From NCBI RefSeq assembly GCF_016836705.1, contig NZ_JAFCGY010000016.1, positions 62,001-126,000 of the forward strand: DNA of 64,000 bases, in the 5' to 3' direction. This DNA is from Mesorhizobium caraganae (GTDB taxonomy: Bacteria; Pseudomonadota; Alphaproteobacteria; Rhizobiales; Rhizobiaceae). Shown piece after piece: positions 43,335-51,078 of this stretch (position 1 is the stretch's first letter; each line of letters opens with the position of its first letter). The notes beneath the pieces were generated by a model that was not told where the DNA came from, did no database searches, and was given only the letters and a program-made list of their open reading frames with translations. The position numbers were made by a program, and so were the translations under genes.

Positions 43335-44255
43335 TCAGGCGGCCTTTGCCTGCGCAGCGCGCGCCGGCACCAGAACATTCAACGCGCCGGGGTGAATCTG
43401 CACAGCTGTTTCGCGCTCCAGCTTGACCAGTTCGCCGTCGATGACGGCGCCGAACTTCTTGCTTCCCGTGTGGATTTTCACAACTGCCTTGTCGGCCTGA
43501 TGGATCTCGACATGATCGCTGTCGCGCCATCTGCCGCGCGCCATGTCGAAGAGGGCTCTGGCCAGTTCGCCGCGCCGCCGCGCCACGGTGACATAGATGC
43601 CGAGCACGCCGCCGGCAGGGTTGTCGGCATAGGGCAGGTGACCCTCGCCGAACAGGTTGTTGGAGATGCCGATGCCGCTGATGCGGGTCACGATCTCGGC
43701 GTCGCCGACCGTCAACGTCACCTTCATGGCGGGCGGATTGTTGATCGTCGTCCAGGCGGCCTTTGCCGAAGCACGGATCTTTCCCAGGCGCGAAGTAAAC
43801 TCCATTGTGTCGCGCAGTCTCACCATCCTGGCGTGCAGGCCGATGGAGAACTGATGCACGAAGGGCCGGCCATTGGCGCTGGCGATGTCGACCGCGACGA
43901 CCTCGCCGTCGGCAAAGGAAGTCAGGGCCCCGTCGAGGGTCTGCGGAATGCCCAGGCCGCGGGCGAACAGGTTCATGGTCCCGGCCGGCAGGACAGCCAA
44001 GGCTTTCTTGCTGTTCATCAGCCGCGCCGCGGCGGCCGAAATGGTGCCGTCGCCACCTCCGGCCAGCACCACCTCGATGCCGCGCCGCGAGGCGACCTTG
44101 TCGAGCGCTGAGACAATGTCCTTGCCATCGACGATGTCGATGTCGACGGTGTGACCAGCCGCCTCAAGCGTCTGGCGCATCCGGTCCGAAAACACGGAAA
44201 GATCGGTCGTCCGCAAGGTGCCGCCGTCCCGGTTCAGCACCGCCGCAAATCGCAT
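43335..44255 (-). CDS. Diacylglycerol/lipid kinase family protein
   Basis: 306 residues. The nucleotide-binding motif VVLAGGGDGTISAAA (about 63-77) and PAGTMNLFARGLGIP are diagnostic of the DagK/LCB5/YegS group. The C-terminal beta domain (HIHQADKAVVKIHTG...DGELV) holds the lipid-binding cleft. It phosphorylates a diacylglycerol-like or sphingoid lipid. An EcfG-type promoter lies upstream on its strand, so it may remodel membranes in stress. Confidence 0.88.
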   Translation of the reverse strand: MRFAAVLNRDGGTLRTTDLSVFSDRMRQTLEAAGHTVDIDIVDGKDIVSALDKVASRRGIEVVLAGGGDGTISAAAARLMNSKKALAVLPAGTMNLFARGLGIPQTLDGALTSFADGEVVAVDIASANGRPFVHQFSIGLHARMVRLRDTMEFTSRLGKIRASAKAAWTTINNPPAMKVTLTVGDAEIVTRISGIGISNNLFGEGHLPYADNPAGGVLGIYVTVARRRGELARALFDMARGRWRDSDHVEIHQADKAVVKIHTGSKKFGAVIDGELVKLERETAVQIHPGALNVLVPARAAQAKAA

Positions 44256-44304
44256 GCCCGCTCCGTATTCATTTTAGCGGCTGGAATGCCCAGCCGCAGG
44301 CTGA

Positions 44305-44329
44305 AACGGCGAAGCCTTACAAAGGTTCC
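44305..44329 (-). promoter_or_regulatory. EcfG-type promoter (lipid kinase)
   Basis: Minus strand GGAAC (44329-44325), 16 bp, CGTT (44308-44305), 50 bases before the start. Confidence 0.8.
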
Positions 44330-44398
44330 ATCGGCCGGCCGGAAATGTCGGGCGATTCCACGGACTTGCCCGAGGTACCCGATGCCCCTCGTTTTTTC

Positions 44399-44423
44399 GG
44401 AACAAGCGCCTTGTCACGACGTT
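44399..44423 (+). promoter_or_regulatory. EcfG-type promoter (PRC-barrel protein)
   Basis: GGAAC (44399-44403), 16 bp, CGTT (44420-44423), 87 bases before the start; it is divergent from the lipid-kinase promoter. Confidence 0.8.
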
Positions 44424-44509
44424 GTGATCCCATTGGAGGCGCCGCTTTCGGTCTCCCGGCAACGGTTTGCCGGTTGTGGCGCGCACGATCAGGCAAGAGG
44501 AGAGTTATC

Positions 44510-45814
44510 ATGATCCGCACTCTTTTCGCGACGACCGCGCTTGCAACGCTGATTGCCACCGGCGCGTTTGCGCAGTCAACGACGGCCCCGGCGACAAGCC
44601 CGGCGCCGGCTGAAGCCCCCGCCACCATTGCTCCGGCGCCGCAGCAGGCCGCTGGCGCCTTGATGACCAATATCATCGGCGAATCCGTCTATAACGGCAC
44701 CGGTGATGACGCGCAGAAGATCGGCGATGTCAGCGACGTCGTCTTCGATGAAAACGGCCAGGCGAAATCCGCCATTATCGGCGTCGGCGGCTTCCTCGGA
44801 ATAGGCAGCAAGAACGTCGCCTTCGACTACGGCAAGCTGCAATGGGTCGAGAGGAATGGTGACCGCTGGCTCGTCGCCGAGACGACGAAAGAAGCGCTGA
44901 CGGCGCTGCCCGACTTCGACCGTAAGCCTTACGATCCGGCCCCGGCGCCTGCTTCCACGGCGCAGAGCGACCCGCAAAAGCCGGTTGATCTCAACGCCGC
45001 GCCGTCGGAACCGGCGGTGAAACGCGCCGACGGCAATCTCGCTACCAACATCATCGGCGAGAACGTCTACAATGGCACTGGCGACGACGCCCAGAATATC
45101 GGCGACGTCAACGACATCGTGCTGACCAAGGAGGGCAAGGCGCAATCACTGGTGATTGGCGTCGGTGGCTTCCTCGGCCTGGGTGAAAAGAATGTCACCT
45201 ATGATTTCGCCAAGGCCGAGTGGGCGGAGAAAAACGGCGATCGCTGGCTGGTGGCGCACACCACGAAGGAGGAACTGCAGGCACAGCCTGATTTCGACCG
45301 CAAGCCCTATGATCCGGCGCCGGTGACGACAACGTCCGACGCAACGTCGCCGACCGCTCCCGCTACCCCGACGGTCGTCGCACCGGCTGACAATGCTCAG
45401 CCAGCGGACAAGACCGCCGAGGCTCCCGCCGGTACAAAAGCCACCGACCCGACGCAGACCGCAGCCATCGACAAATCGACGCTGACGGAAATGCCAGTCG
45501 GCGAGATCAGGGGCGAAGATCTGAAAGGCACGACCGTCTATGGCGCCAACGATGCCAAGGTCGGCGAGATCGGTGACGTCGTGCTGGCGCCCGACAGCAA
45601 GCCGGATGCCGTCATCATCGATGTTGGCGGGTTCCTCGGCATCGGTGCCAAGGAAGTTGCGGTCGGCATGGACAAGCTCAAATTCATGACCGACAAGGAC
45701 GGCAAGAAGTATCTCTACACCAATTTCACCAAGGAGCAGCTGCAGGCGCAGGCCGCCTACGACAAGGGCAGTTATGCCGAGAAGCGGAATGAGCAGCGGT
45801 TGATGGTGAAGTAG
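44510..45814 (+). CDS. Secreted three-repeat PRC-barrel protein
   Basis: 434 residues from the ATG at 44510 (AGAGGAGAG upstream). A Sec signal peptide (MIRTLFATTALATLIATGAFAQ) is followed by a Pro/Ala linker and three PRC-barrel domains (about 50-140, 175-265, 320-425). Each has the pattern VYNGTGDDAQ.IGDV.D.V and IGVGGFLG(I/L)G.K. Repeats 1 and 2 are close; repeat 3 diverges (VYGANDAKVGEIGDVVL). PRC-barrel secreted proteins are common EcfG targets in rhizobia. Periplasmic or envelope-associated role unknown. Confidence 0.9.
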   Translation: MIRTLFATTALATLIATGAFAQSTTAPATSPAPAEAPATIAPAPQQAAGALMTNIIGESVYNGTGDDAQKIGDVSDVVFDENGQAKSAIIGVGGFLGIGSKNVAFDYGKLQWVERNGDRWLVAETTKEALTALPDFDRKPYDPAPAPASTAQSDPQKPVDLNAAPSEPAVKRADGNLATNIIGENVYNGTGDDAQNIGDVNDIVLTKEGKAQSLVIGVGGFLGLGEKNVTYDFAKAEWAEKNGDRWLVAHTTKEELQAQPDFDRKPYDPAPVTTTSDATSPTAPATPTVVAPADNAQPADKTAEAPAGTKATDPTQTAAIDKSTLTEMPVGEIRGEDLKGTTVYGANDAKVGEIGDVVLAPDSKPDAVIIDVGGFLGIGAKEVAVGMDKLKFMTDKDGKKYLYTNFTKEQLQAQAAYDKGSYAEKRNEQRLMVK

Positions 45815-45825
45815 CAGTAGGCAGT

Positions 45826-45857
45826 AGGCAGTAGGGCCGTTCTATTCCCTACTGCCT
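45826..45857. terminator. Hairpin between convergent genes
   Basis: An 11-bp stem AGGCAGTAGGG/CCCTACTGCCT with a 10-base loop, built from tandem CAGTAGG units on one side (three copies) and CCTACTG on the other. It can pair in more than one register. Confidence 0.65.
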
Positions 45858-47409
45858 AAGCCCTACTGCCTCCTACATACCCAACCACGCCATCCTCGGT
45901 CAGCTCTGCCAGCGCCAGCGACTGGTCGAGATGTTCGGCGCGCCAGGCAAGCAGACGCTCGGCAAATTCGAGCCGCGCGGCGAGGTAGGTCGTGTCGGCG
46001 GCAACATTGGCCAATTCGCCCGGATCCTTTTTCAGGTCAAACAGCAGCGGCGGCAAACCACCGCCGAAGTGCACGTATTTGAAGTCTTCCGTGCGGATGG
46101 CGGCGAGGTTGCACTGACGCGAGGCGAGGCCGAAGTGCCGCTCGGCTTCCCCTTCAGCAATGGAGCGGAAATCTAACTCCCAATGCGCGGCGTCGCGCCA
46201 ATCCTTGGGCGGTTTACCTTCCAGGAATGGTTTCAGCGAGCGGCCGTCGAGATGCGGCTGGGCGTCGGCATCCAGCAGATCGAGCAAGGTCGGGAAGACG
46301 TCGACGGCCTCGGTGAAGCGATCGACGGTCGAGCCCGCCGCCTCGCCGCGGCGCGGGTCGCGGACGATCAGCGGGATGTGATAGCTGCCGTCAAAGAAAC
46401 CGCCTTTGCCGAGCATGAAATGGTCGCCCATCATCTCTGCGTGGTCCGATGTCAGGATGACGATCGTGTCGTCCCAGGCTCCTGCCGTCTTGATCGCCTG
46501 CCAGATGCGGCCAAGCTGCGCGTCGACTTCGGAGATCATGCCGTAATAGATCGCGCGGATGGCGCGGATGTTGTCGTCCCCCCAGTCGCGCACCTTGCCG
46601 TCAGTGCCGGGGCGGAAGTTCTTACGCTTTTGCCGGCCGAGATCGTAGGCCAGATAGGGATGGCTTTCCGCCTCCGCCTGCCAGCTTTCGCCACGAGGAA
46701 AGGCCGGGCCGTCCGTGGGATCATACAGCGTGTTGTAAGGTTCGGGCACGATGAAGGGCGGATGCGGGCTGATAAAGGACACATGCGCGAACCAGGGCAC
46801 ATCCTGTTCGCCCAGCCAGCGGATGAATTCGCCGGCGAGGAAAGCCGTCGGTGTCTCGTCCCTGGAATAGACCGGCGGCGCGTTGGTCACACCGTCGCTT
46901 GCTTCCTCGCCGAGGGGGCGATGGATGCCGGGAGAACCGGCGCTGGTGTCGAGCCCGCGCGCCGTCAGCCATGACAACCACGGTTTCTGATGCTCGGGCA
47001 GGAACTGGCGCACGCTGAAGCCGGGCAGTACGCCCTCGTAGGTTTTCAGCCGGGGATCGCCCGGCGCCAACGTGTGCGGATCGGACGAGACGTCGGTGTA
47101 GCCGAACAGCGTCGGATCGTAACCGAGGGCGCGGGCCGAAACCGCGATGTTGCCGTGGCGGGCGTCGAGCGGCGTGCCGTTGCGGCAGACGCGGTTGTTC
47201 ATCTGGTAGAGGCCGGTGTAGAGGCAAGCGCGGGCCGGCGAGCAGGGCGCCGCACCGCCATAATGTCGCTTGAAAAGGACACCCTCGGCGGCCAGCGCAT
47301 CGGCGTTCGGTGTCTTCACCGTGGGATGGCCGGCAGCCGACAGGCAATCGCCGCGCCACTGGTCGCAGGAGATCAGGAGAATGTTCGGACGTCTGCTTTT
47401 CGCGGCCAA
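45856..47409 (-). CDS. Sulfatase / phosphonate monoester hydrolase family enzyme
   Basis: 517 residues from a TTG at 47409 (AGGA upstream). Alkaline-phosphatase-superfamily features: NILLISCDQWRGD with metal-ligand Asp, the formylglycine motif CSPAR with C56, and TSDHAEMMGDH. The spacing PCSPARACLYTGLYQMNNR and ARALGYDPTLFGYTD resembles the rhizobial phosphonate monoester hydrolase more than arylsulfatases. It hydrolyses sulfate or phosphonate esters; no signal peptide, so cytoplasmic. A formylglycine-modifying enzyme is not in the window. Confidence 0.85.
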   Translation of the reverse strand: MAAKSRRPNILLISCDQWRGDCLSAAGHPTVKTPNADALAAEGVLFKRHYGGAAPCSPARACLYTGLYQMNNRVCRNGTPLDARHGNIAVSARALGYDPTLFGYTDVSSDPHTLAPGDPRLKTYEGVLPGFSVRQFLPEHQKPWLSWLTARGLDTSAGSPGIHRPLGEEASDGVTNAPPVYSRDETPTAFLAGEFIRWLGEQDVPWFAHVSFISPHPPFIVPEPYNTLYDPTDGPAFPRGESWQAEAESHPYLAYDLGRQKRKNFRPGTDGKVRDWGDDNIRAIRAIYYGMISEVDAQLGRIWQAIKTAGAWDDTIVILTSDHAEMMGDHFMLGKGGFFDGSYHIPLIVRDPRRGEAAGSTVDRFTEAVDVFPTLLDLLDADAQPHLDGRSLKPFLEGKPPKDWRDAAHWELDFRSIAEGEAERHFGLASRQCNLAAIRTEDFKYVHFGGGLPPLLFDLKKDPGELANVAADTTYLAARLEFAERLLAWRAEHLDQSLALAELTEDGVVGYVGGSRA

Positions 47410-47491
47410 TGGCTGTATCCTGTCACGTCGGGAAGACGCTCAATGAACCGGATTCTGGCGGCGGCGCAAGACCGTCGGCTTTACGGAAATG

Positions 47492-47517
47492 GTGAACGAA
47501 ATTTTTCTACTGTTCAC
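47492..47517. promoter_or_regulatory. Inverted repeat in divergent promoter region
   Basis: GTGAAC and GTTCAC half sites separated by 14 bases, centred between the sulfatase and the dioxygenase genes. Half-site centres are 20 bp apart, about two helical turns. A possible operator; the regulator is unknown. Confidence 0.35.
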
Positions 47518-47630
47518 GATTGGGATACAGTCCATTCTGAGTTTGCCGCCTTTGCCTGCGCCGGGCGGCCCCTCATATAGGCGTGGACAGCGGCGAGGGC
47601 CGCACAAACACCAAGGGAAGGAGCAAGACA

Positions 47631-48563
47631 ATGCTCGACCAGATCAAGGGCTTGCATCACGTCACGTCAATGGCCGGCGATGCGCGCCAGAACAATGATT
47701 TCTTTACACACAAGCTCGGTCTGCGCCGGGTCAAGAAGACCGTCAACTTCGACGCGCCCGATGTCTATCACCTCTACTATGGCGACGAGCACGGCACGCC
47801 GGGCTCGGTGATGACCTATTTTCCGTTCCCGGATATTGCCCGGGGCCGCCACGGCGTCGGCGAGGTCGGCACCACGGCCTACTCCGTGCCGGCGGGCACG
47901 CTTGGCTATTGGGAAAAGCGCTTTGCCGATGAAGGCGTTACGGGTGTTTCACGCGAGGAGACGTTCGGCGAGAAGCGCCTCGCCTTCGCCGGCCCCGACG
48001 GCGATGGTTTTGCGCTGGTTGAAGACAAGGCCGACGGCCGCGCGCCATGGTTGAAGGGCGGTGTTCCCGCCGACGAAGCGATCCGCGGCTTTCATTCAGT
48101 GTCGCTGCGTCTCAAGGATGGCGGCGCCACCGAGGAGCTGTTGAAGTTCATGGGTTACGAGGAGGTCGACAAATCCGGCAATGTCAGCCGTCTCGCCATC
48201 AAGAACGGCAACGGCGCCGATGTCGTCGACATCGAATCGCTGCCGACGGCTGGCTTCGCCAATCTCGGCGCCGGCTCTGTCCATCATGTCGCCTTCGCTG
48301 TGGAGAACCGCGCCAAGCAGCTCGAAGTGCGCAAGGCGCTGATCGATACGGGCTATGGCGTGACGCCGGTGATCGACCGCGATTATTTCTGGGCGATCTA
48401 CTTCCGCACGCCGGGCGGGGTGCTGTTCGAAGTGGCCACCAATGAGCCGGGTTTCGACCGCGACGAGGACACCGCGCATCTCGGCGAGGCGCTGAAATTG
48501 CCGACGCAGCACCAGCATCTCAGGCCCTATCTCGAAGAACATCTGCAGAAGCTGGAAGGCTGA
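47631..48563 (+). CDS. Two-module VOC ring-cleaving dioxygenase, MhqO-like
   Basis: 310 residues from the ATG at 47631 with AAGGGAAGGAG upstream. Two VOC modules: GLHHVTSMAGDARQNNDFFTHKLGLR (His ligand) and a C-terminal one with VHHVAFAVENR (His) and PGGVLFEVATNEPGF (Glu). The arrangement is that of MhqO/LinE-type hydroquinone dioxygenases. It is followed by an MhqD-like hydrolase, the order seen in the Bacillus mhqNOD operon for quinone detoxification. The true substrate is inference. Confidence 0.87.
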   Translation: MLDQIKGLHHVTSMAGDARQNNDFFTHKLGLRRVKKTVNFDAPDVYHLYYGDEHGTPGSVMTYFPFPDIARGRHGVGEVGTTAYSVPAGTLGYWEKRFADEGVTGVSREETFGEKRLAFAGPDGDGFALVEDKADGRAPWLKGGVPADEAIRGFHSVSLRLKDGGATEELLKFMGYEEVDKSGNVSRLAIKNGNGADVVDIESLPTAGFANLGAGSVHHVAFAVENRAKQLEVRKALIDTGYGVTPVIDRDYFWAIYFRTPGGVLFEVATNEPGFDRDEDTAHLGEALKLPTQHQHLRPYLEEHLQKLEG

Positions 48564-48567
48564 GACA

Positions 48568-49200
48568 ATGAGCAAGGACGCTTACATTCATAAGGCGCTG
48601 CCGGGTTCGCCCGGCGGTCCGCTGCTCTTCGTCTTCCACGGCACCGGAGCGGACGAAAACCAGCTGCTGTCGCTGGGGCGCGACCTCGCGCCCCGGGCGA
48701 CCATCGTGTCGCCGCGCGGCGATGTCTCTGAATATGGTGCTGCCCGCTTCTTCCGCCGCACCGGCGAGGGTGTCTACGACATGGACGACCTTGGCCGGGC
48801 GACCGCAAAGATGGCCGGCTTCATCAAGGCGCAGGTGGAAGCGGCAAAGCCGTCTTCCGTGCTCGGCCTCGGCTATTCCAACGGCGCCAACATACTGGCT
48901 TCCGTGATGTTCGCTGCGCCGGATCTGTTCGATGCGGCGGTGCTGATGCATCCGCTGATTCCGTTCGAACCTGAGGTGAAAGGCAGCCTTGCCGGCCGTC
49001 GTATCCTGCTCACCGCCGGCAAGCGCGATCCGATCTGCCCGCCCAATCTGACGTCGCGGCTGGAAGCCTATTTGCGCGCCGATGGCGCCGATGTCACAGT
49101 GGAATGGCACGATGGCGGCCACGAGGTGCAGCCGAACGAGATCGAAGCGGCAAGGCGGCTTTTCGCTGGCGCGCCGGTTGAAGGAGCAAGCAATGCCTGA
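48568..49200 (+). CDS. Alpha/beta hydrolase, MhqD-like carboxylesterase
   Basis: 210 residues, starting four bases after the dioxygenase stop. The nucleophile is in GLGYSNGAN (Ser), with FHGTGADENQ as oxyanion loop, Asp in GKRDPICPP and His in DGGHEV. It probably processes a ring-cleavage product or aromatic ester together with the upstream dioxygenase. Its end overlaps the next gene by eight bases. Confidence 0.88.
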   Translation: MSKDAYIHKALPGSPGGPLLFVFHGTGADENQLLSLGRDLAPRATIVSPRGDVSEYGAARFFRRTGEGVYDMDDLGRATAKMAGFIKAQVEAAKPSSVLGLGYSNGANILASVMFAAPDLFDAAVLMHPLIPFEPEVKGSLAGRRILLTAGKRDPICPPNLTSRLEAYLRADGADVTVEWHDGGHEVQPNEIEAARRLFAGAPVEGASNA

Positions 49201-49492
49201 CCAATTGCCTGAAATCGAACTGGAGGACCGCGGCTCGAAGGGCCGTTATGTCCTGCGTGGGCCGGGCGGCGCCGAGGCGGAGATGACCTTCACCAAGGTC
49301 GGTGAGCACCAGATCATCATCGACCACACCGAAGTGCCGGACGTGTTTCGCGGCCAGGGTGCCGGGCTTCGGCTCGTCACCCGCGCCGTCGAGGATGCGC
49401 GCGCAGCGGGCAAGAAAATCATCCCGCTTTGCCCCTTCGCCAATGCCCAGTTCCGCCGCCATCCGGAATGGGCCGATGTGCTGAAGCAATAG
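49193..49492 (+). CDS. Small GNAT-fold acetyltransferase (YidJ/GCN5-like)
   Basis: 99 residues; AAGGAG precedes the ATG at 49193 inside the previous gene. The acetyl-CoA loop is VPDVFRGQGAGLRLVTRAVEDAR and the end IIPLCPFANAQFRRHPEWADVL is typical of the short YjdJ/NATD1-like group. Translationally coupled to the hydrolase gene. Acceptor substrate unknown. Confidence 0.88.
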   Translation: MPDQLPEIELEDRGSKGRYVLRGPGGAEAEMTFTKVGEHQIIIDHTEVPDVFRGQGAGLRLVTRAVEDARAAGKKIIPLCPFANAQFRRHPEWADVLKQ

Positions 49493-49499
49493 ACCTCTT

Positions 49500-49648
49500 C
49501 CCCTTCTCCCCCTGTGGGAGAAGGGGATCGGCGCGCAGCGCCGAGACGGTTGAGGGGTGTTGGACGGATCGCCGTCAATGCCAAGCTGGAGCACCCCTCA
49601 TCCGACCGAGCTTCGCTCGGCCACCTTCTCCCACAGGGGGAGAAGGGG
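49500..49648. repeat. Mosaic palindromic intergenic repeat, family A, copy 2
   Basis: Hairpin units CCCCTTCTCCC...GGGAGAAGGGG lie at both ends in inverted orientation, with inner TTGAGGGGTG and CACCCCTCA arms. This variant has CTGTGGG loops instead of the CGTATAGTGACG of copies 1 and 3. Confidence 0.7.
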
Positions 49649-49772
49649 TAACCCAGCCGCTCAGCCACAAGAGCGAACACGTCTCTGGCATTTGCGCAGT
49701 TCGGCCTTCTTGCCTAAGTACACAGTTCGCTGCGGTTTGTCCGCTCCTGCCAACTGACCGAATGGCTTCCTG

Positions 49773-50831
49773 ATGACCGAATCCGATCTCGTCCCCGTCT
49801 TCGACGGCCACAACGACACGCTGCTGAGACTTTACCAGTCGAAGGACACAGACGTCGAAAAGCTGTTCGTCGAGGGAACGCAGGGCGGTCACATCGACTT
49901 GCCGCGCGCCAGGAAGGGCGGCTTTGCAGGCGGCATGTTCGCGATCTTCCCGCCACCGGTCGAGAAAAGCAAACGCTCTGCGGTGCCGCCGGCGCCGAGC
50001 GACAACGAGCCGCTGCCGCCGGAATTGCCGCGCGCTGACGCGCTGACGTCCACCATTGGCATGGCTTCGATCCTGTTTCGGCTGGAGCGGGCGGGAGCGC
50101 TGACGGTCTGCCGCAGCGCCGGTGACATTCGCGCGGCGATGGCGAAAGATTCGATCGCGGCGGTGTTCCACATCGAAGGCGTCGAGGCGATAGACCCCGA
50201 GCTCACGCTGCTCGATGTGCTCTATGAGGCCGGCCTGCGCTCGCTCGGCATCGTCTGGAGCCGTCCCAACGCCTTCGGCCATGGCGTGCCGTTCCGCTTT
50301 CCCTCATCGCCCGACACCGGACCGGGACTGACCGATGCCGGCAAGGCGCTGGTCAAGGCCTGCAATCAGCTGAAGATCATGATCGACCTGTCGCATCTCA
50401 ACGAAAAAGGCTTTCGCGATGTCGCCGCGCTCAGCGACGCGCCGCTGGTCGCCACCCATTCGAATGTGCATGCGCTCTGCACCCATTCGCGCAATTTGAC
50501 CGAGTGGCAGCTCGGCGCCATCCGCGAGACCGGCGGCATGGTCGGGGTCAACTTCGCCACCGGCTTCCTGCGCGAAGACGGCCGGATGAACTCGGACACC
50601 AGCCTCGACATCATGGTGCGCCATGTCGATTCGCTGCTGCAGGCGCTGGGCGAGGACGGCGTCGGTCTCGGCTCGGATTTTGATGGCGCCATGATCCCGG
50701 CGGTCATCGGCGACGTCGCCGGCCTGCCGAAGCTGATCGATGCGCTGGCCGCACGCGGTTTCGGCCGGACGCTGATCGAGAAGATTGCCTATCGCAATTG
50801 GTTGAGCGTGCTGGAAAGGACGATCGGCTAA
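49773..50831 (+). CDS. Membrane-dipeptidase family (M19) protein
   Basis: 352 residues. Metal-site motifs of renal dipeptidase: DGHND (H13, D15), VFHIEGVEA (Glu), IDLSHLNEKGF, ATHSNVHA and LGSDFDG. No signal peptide, so cytosolic. Family members cleave dipeptides or cyclic amides; in pseudomonads a relative is linked to dimethylglycine breakdown genes, which is of interest beside the amine locus here. Its last four bases overlap the convergent small gene. Confidence 0.9.
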   Translation: MTESDLVPVFDGHNDTLLRLYQSKDTDVEKLFVEGTQGGHIDLPRARKGGFAGGMFAIFPPPVEKSKRSAVPPAPSDNEPLPPELPRADALTSTIGMASILFRLERAGALTVCRSAGDIRAAMAKDSIAAVFHIEGVEAIDPELTLLDVLYEAGLRSLGIVWSRPNAFGHGVPFRFPSSPDTGPGLTDAGKALVKACNQLKIMIDLSHLNEKGFRDVAALSDAPLVATHSNVHALCTHSRNLTEWQLGAIRETGGMVGVNFATGFLREDGRMNSDTSLDIMVRHVDSLLQALGEDGVGLGSDFDGAMIPAVIGDVAGLPKLIDALAARGFGRTLIEKIAYRNWLSVLERTIG

Positions 50832-51076
50832 ACGCCCATGCGCTTCAGCCAGTCCTGGCCGGTGCCGCGATCCCTGATGATGGGCAGCGGGTTCTCCGAA
50901 TCCAGCCGCGCGCAGATGCGGTAGACCTCGAGCGTCTCGGCGCTCATTTCGCCGCGCTTGTAGAAGTACATGGCGGCGGCATAACGCGTGCGGCCCGACC
51001 ATTTTTCGCCGAGTGGCGTGTTGACCAGTTGCCACTGTTCGGCGGTTTCCGCCTCATCATCGGGTTCGCCGGCCAT
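50828..51076 (-). CDS. Conserved hypothetical small acidic protein
   Basis: 82 residues. No signal peptide or membrane segment; WQLVNTPLGEKWSGRTRYAAAMYFYKRGEMSAETLEVYRICARLD suggests a compact helical fold. It starts three bases after the GcvT-like stop, so it is last in a four-gene operon. Function unknown. Confidence 0.72.
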   Translation of the reverse strand: MAGEPDDEAETAEQWQLVNTPLGEKWSGRTRYAAAMYFYKRGEMSAETLEVYRICARLDSENPLPIIRDRGTGQDWLKRMGV

Positions 51077-51078
51077 GG

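Noticed and set aside
45856..47409. Choline sulfatase (betC) for the sulfatase-family gene, given the BetI-like regulator
   Set aside because: The sequence around the formylglycine site (CSPARACLYTGLYQMNNR) fits phosphonate monoester hydrolases better, and the BetI-like gene is 9 kb away.
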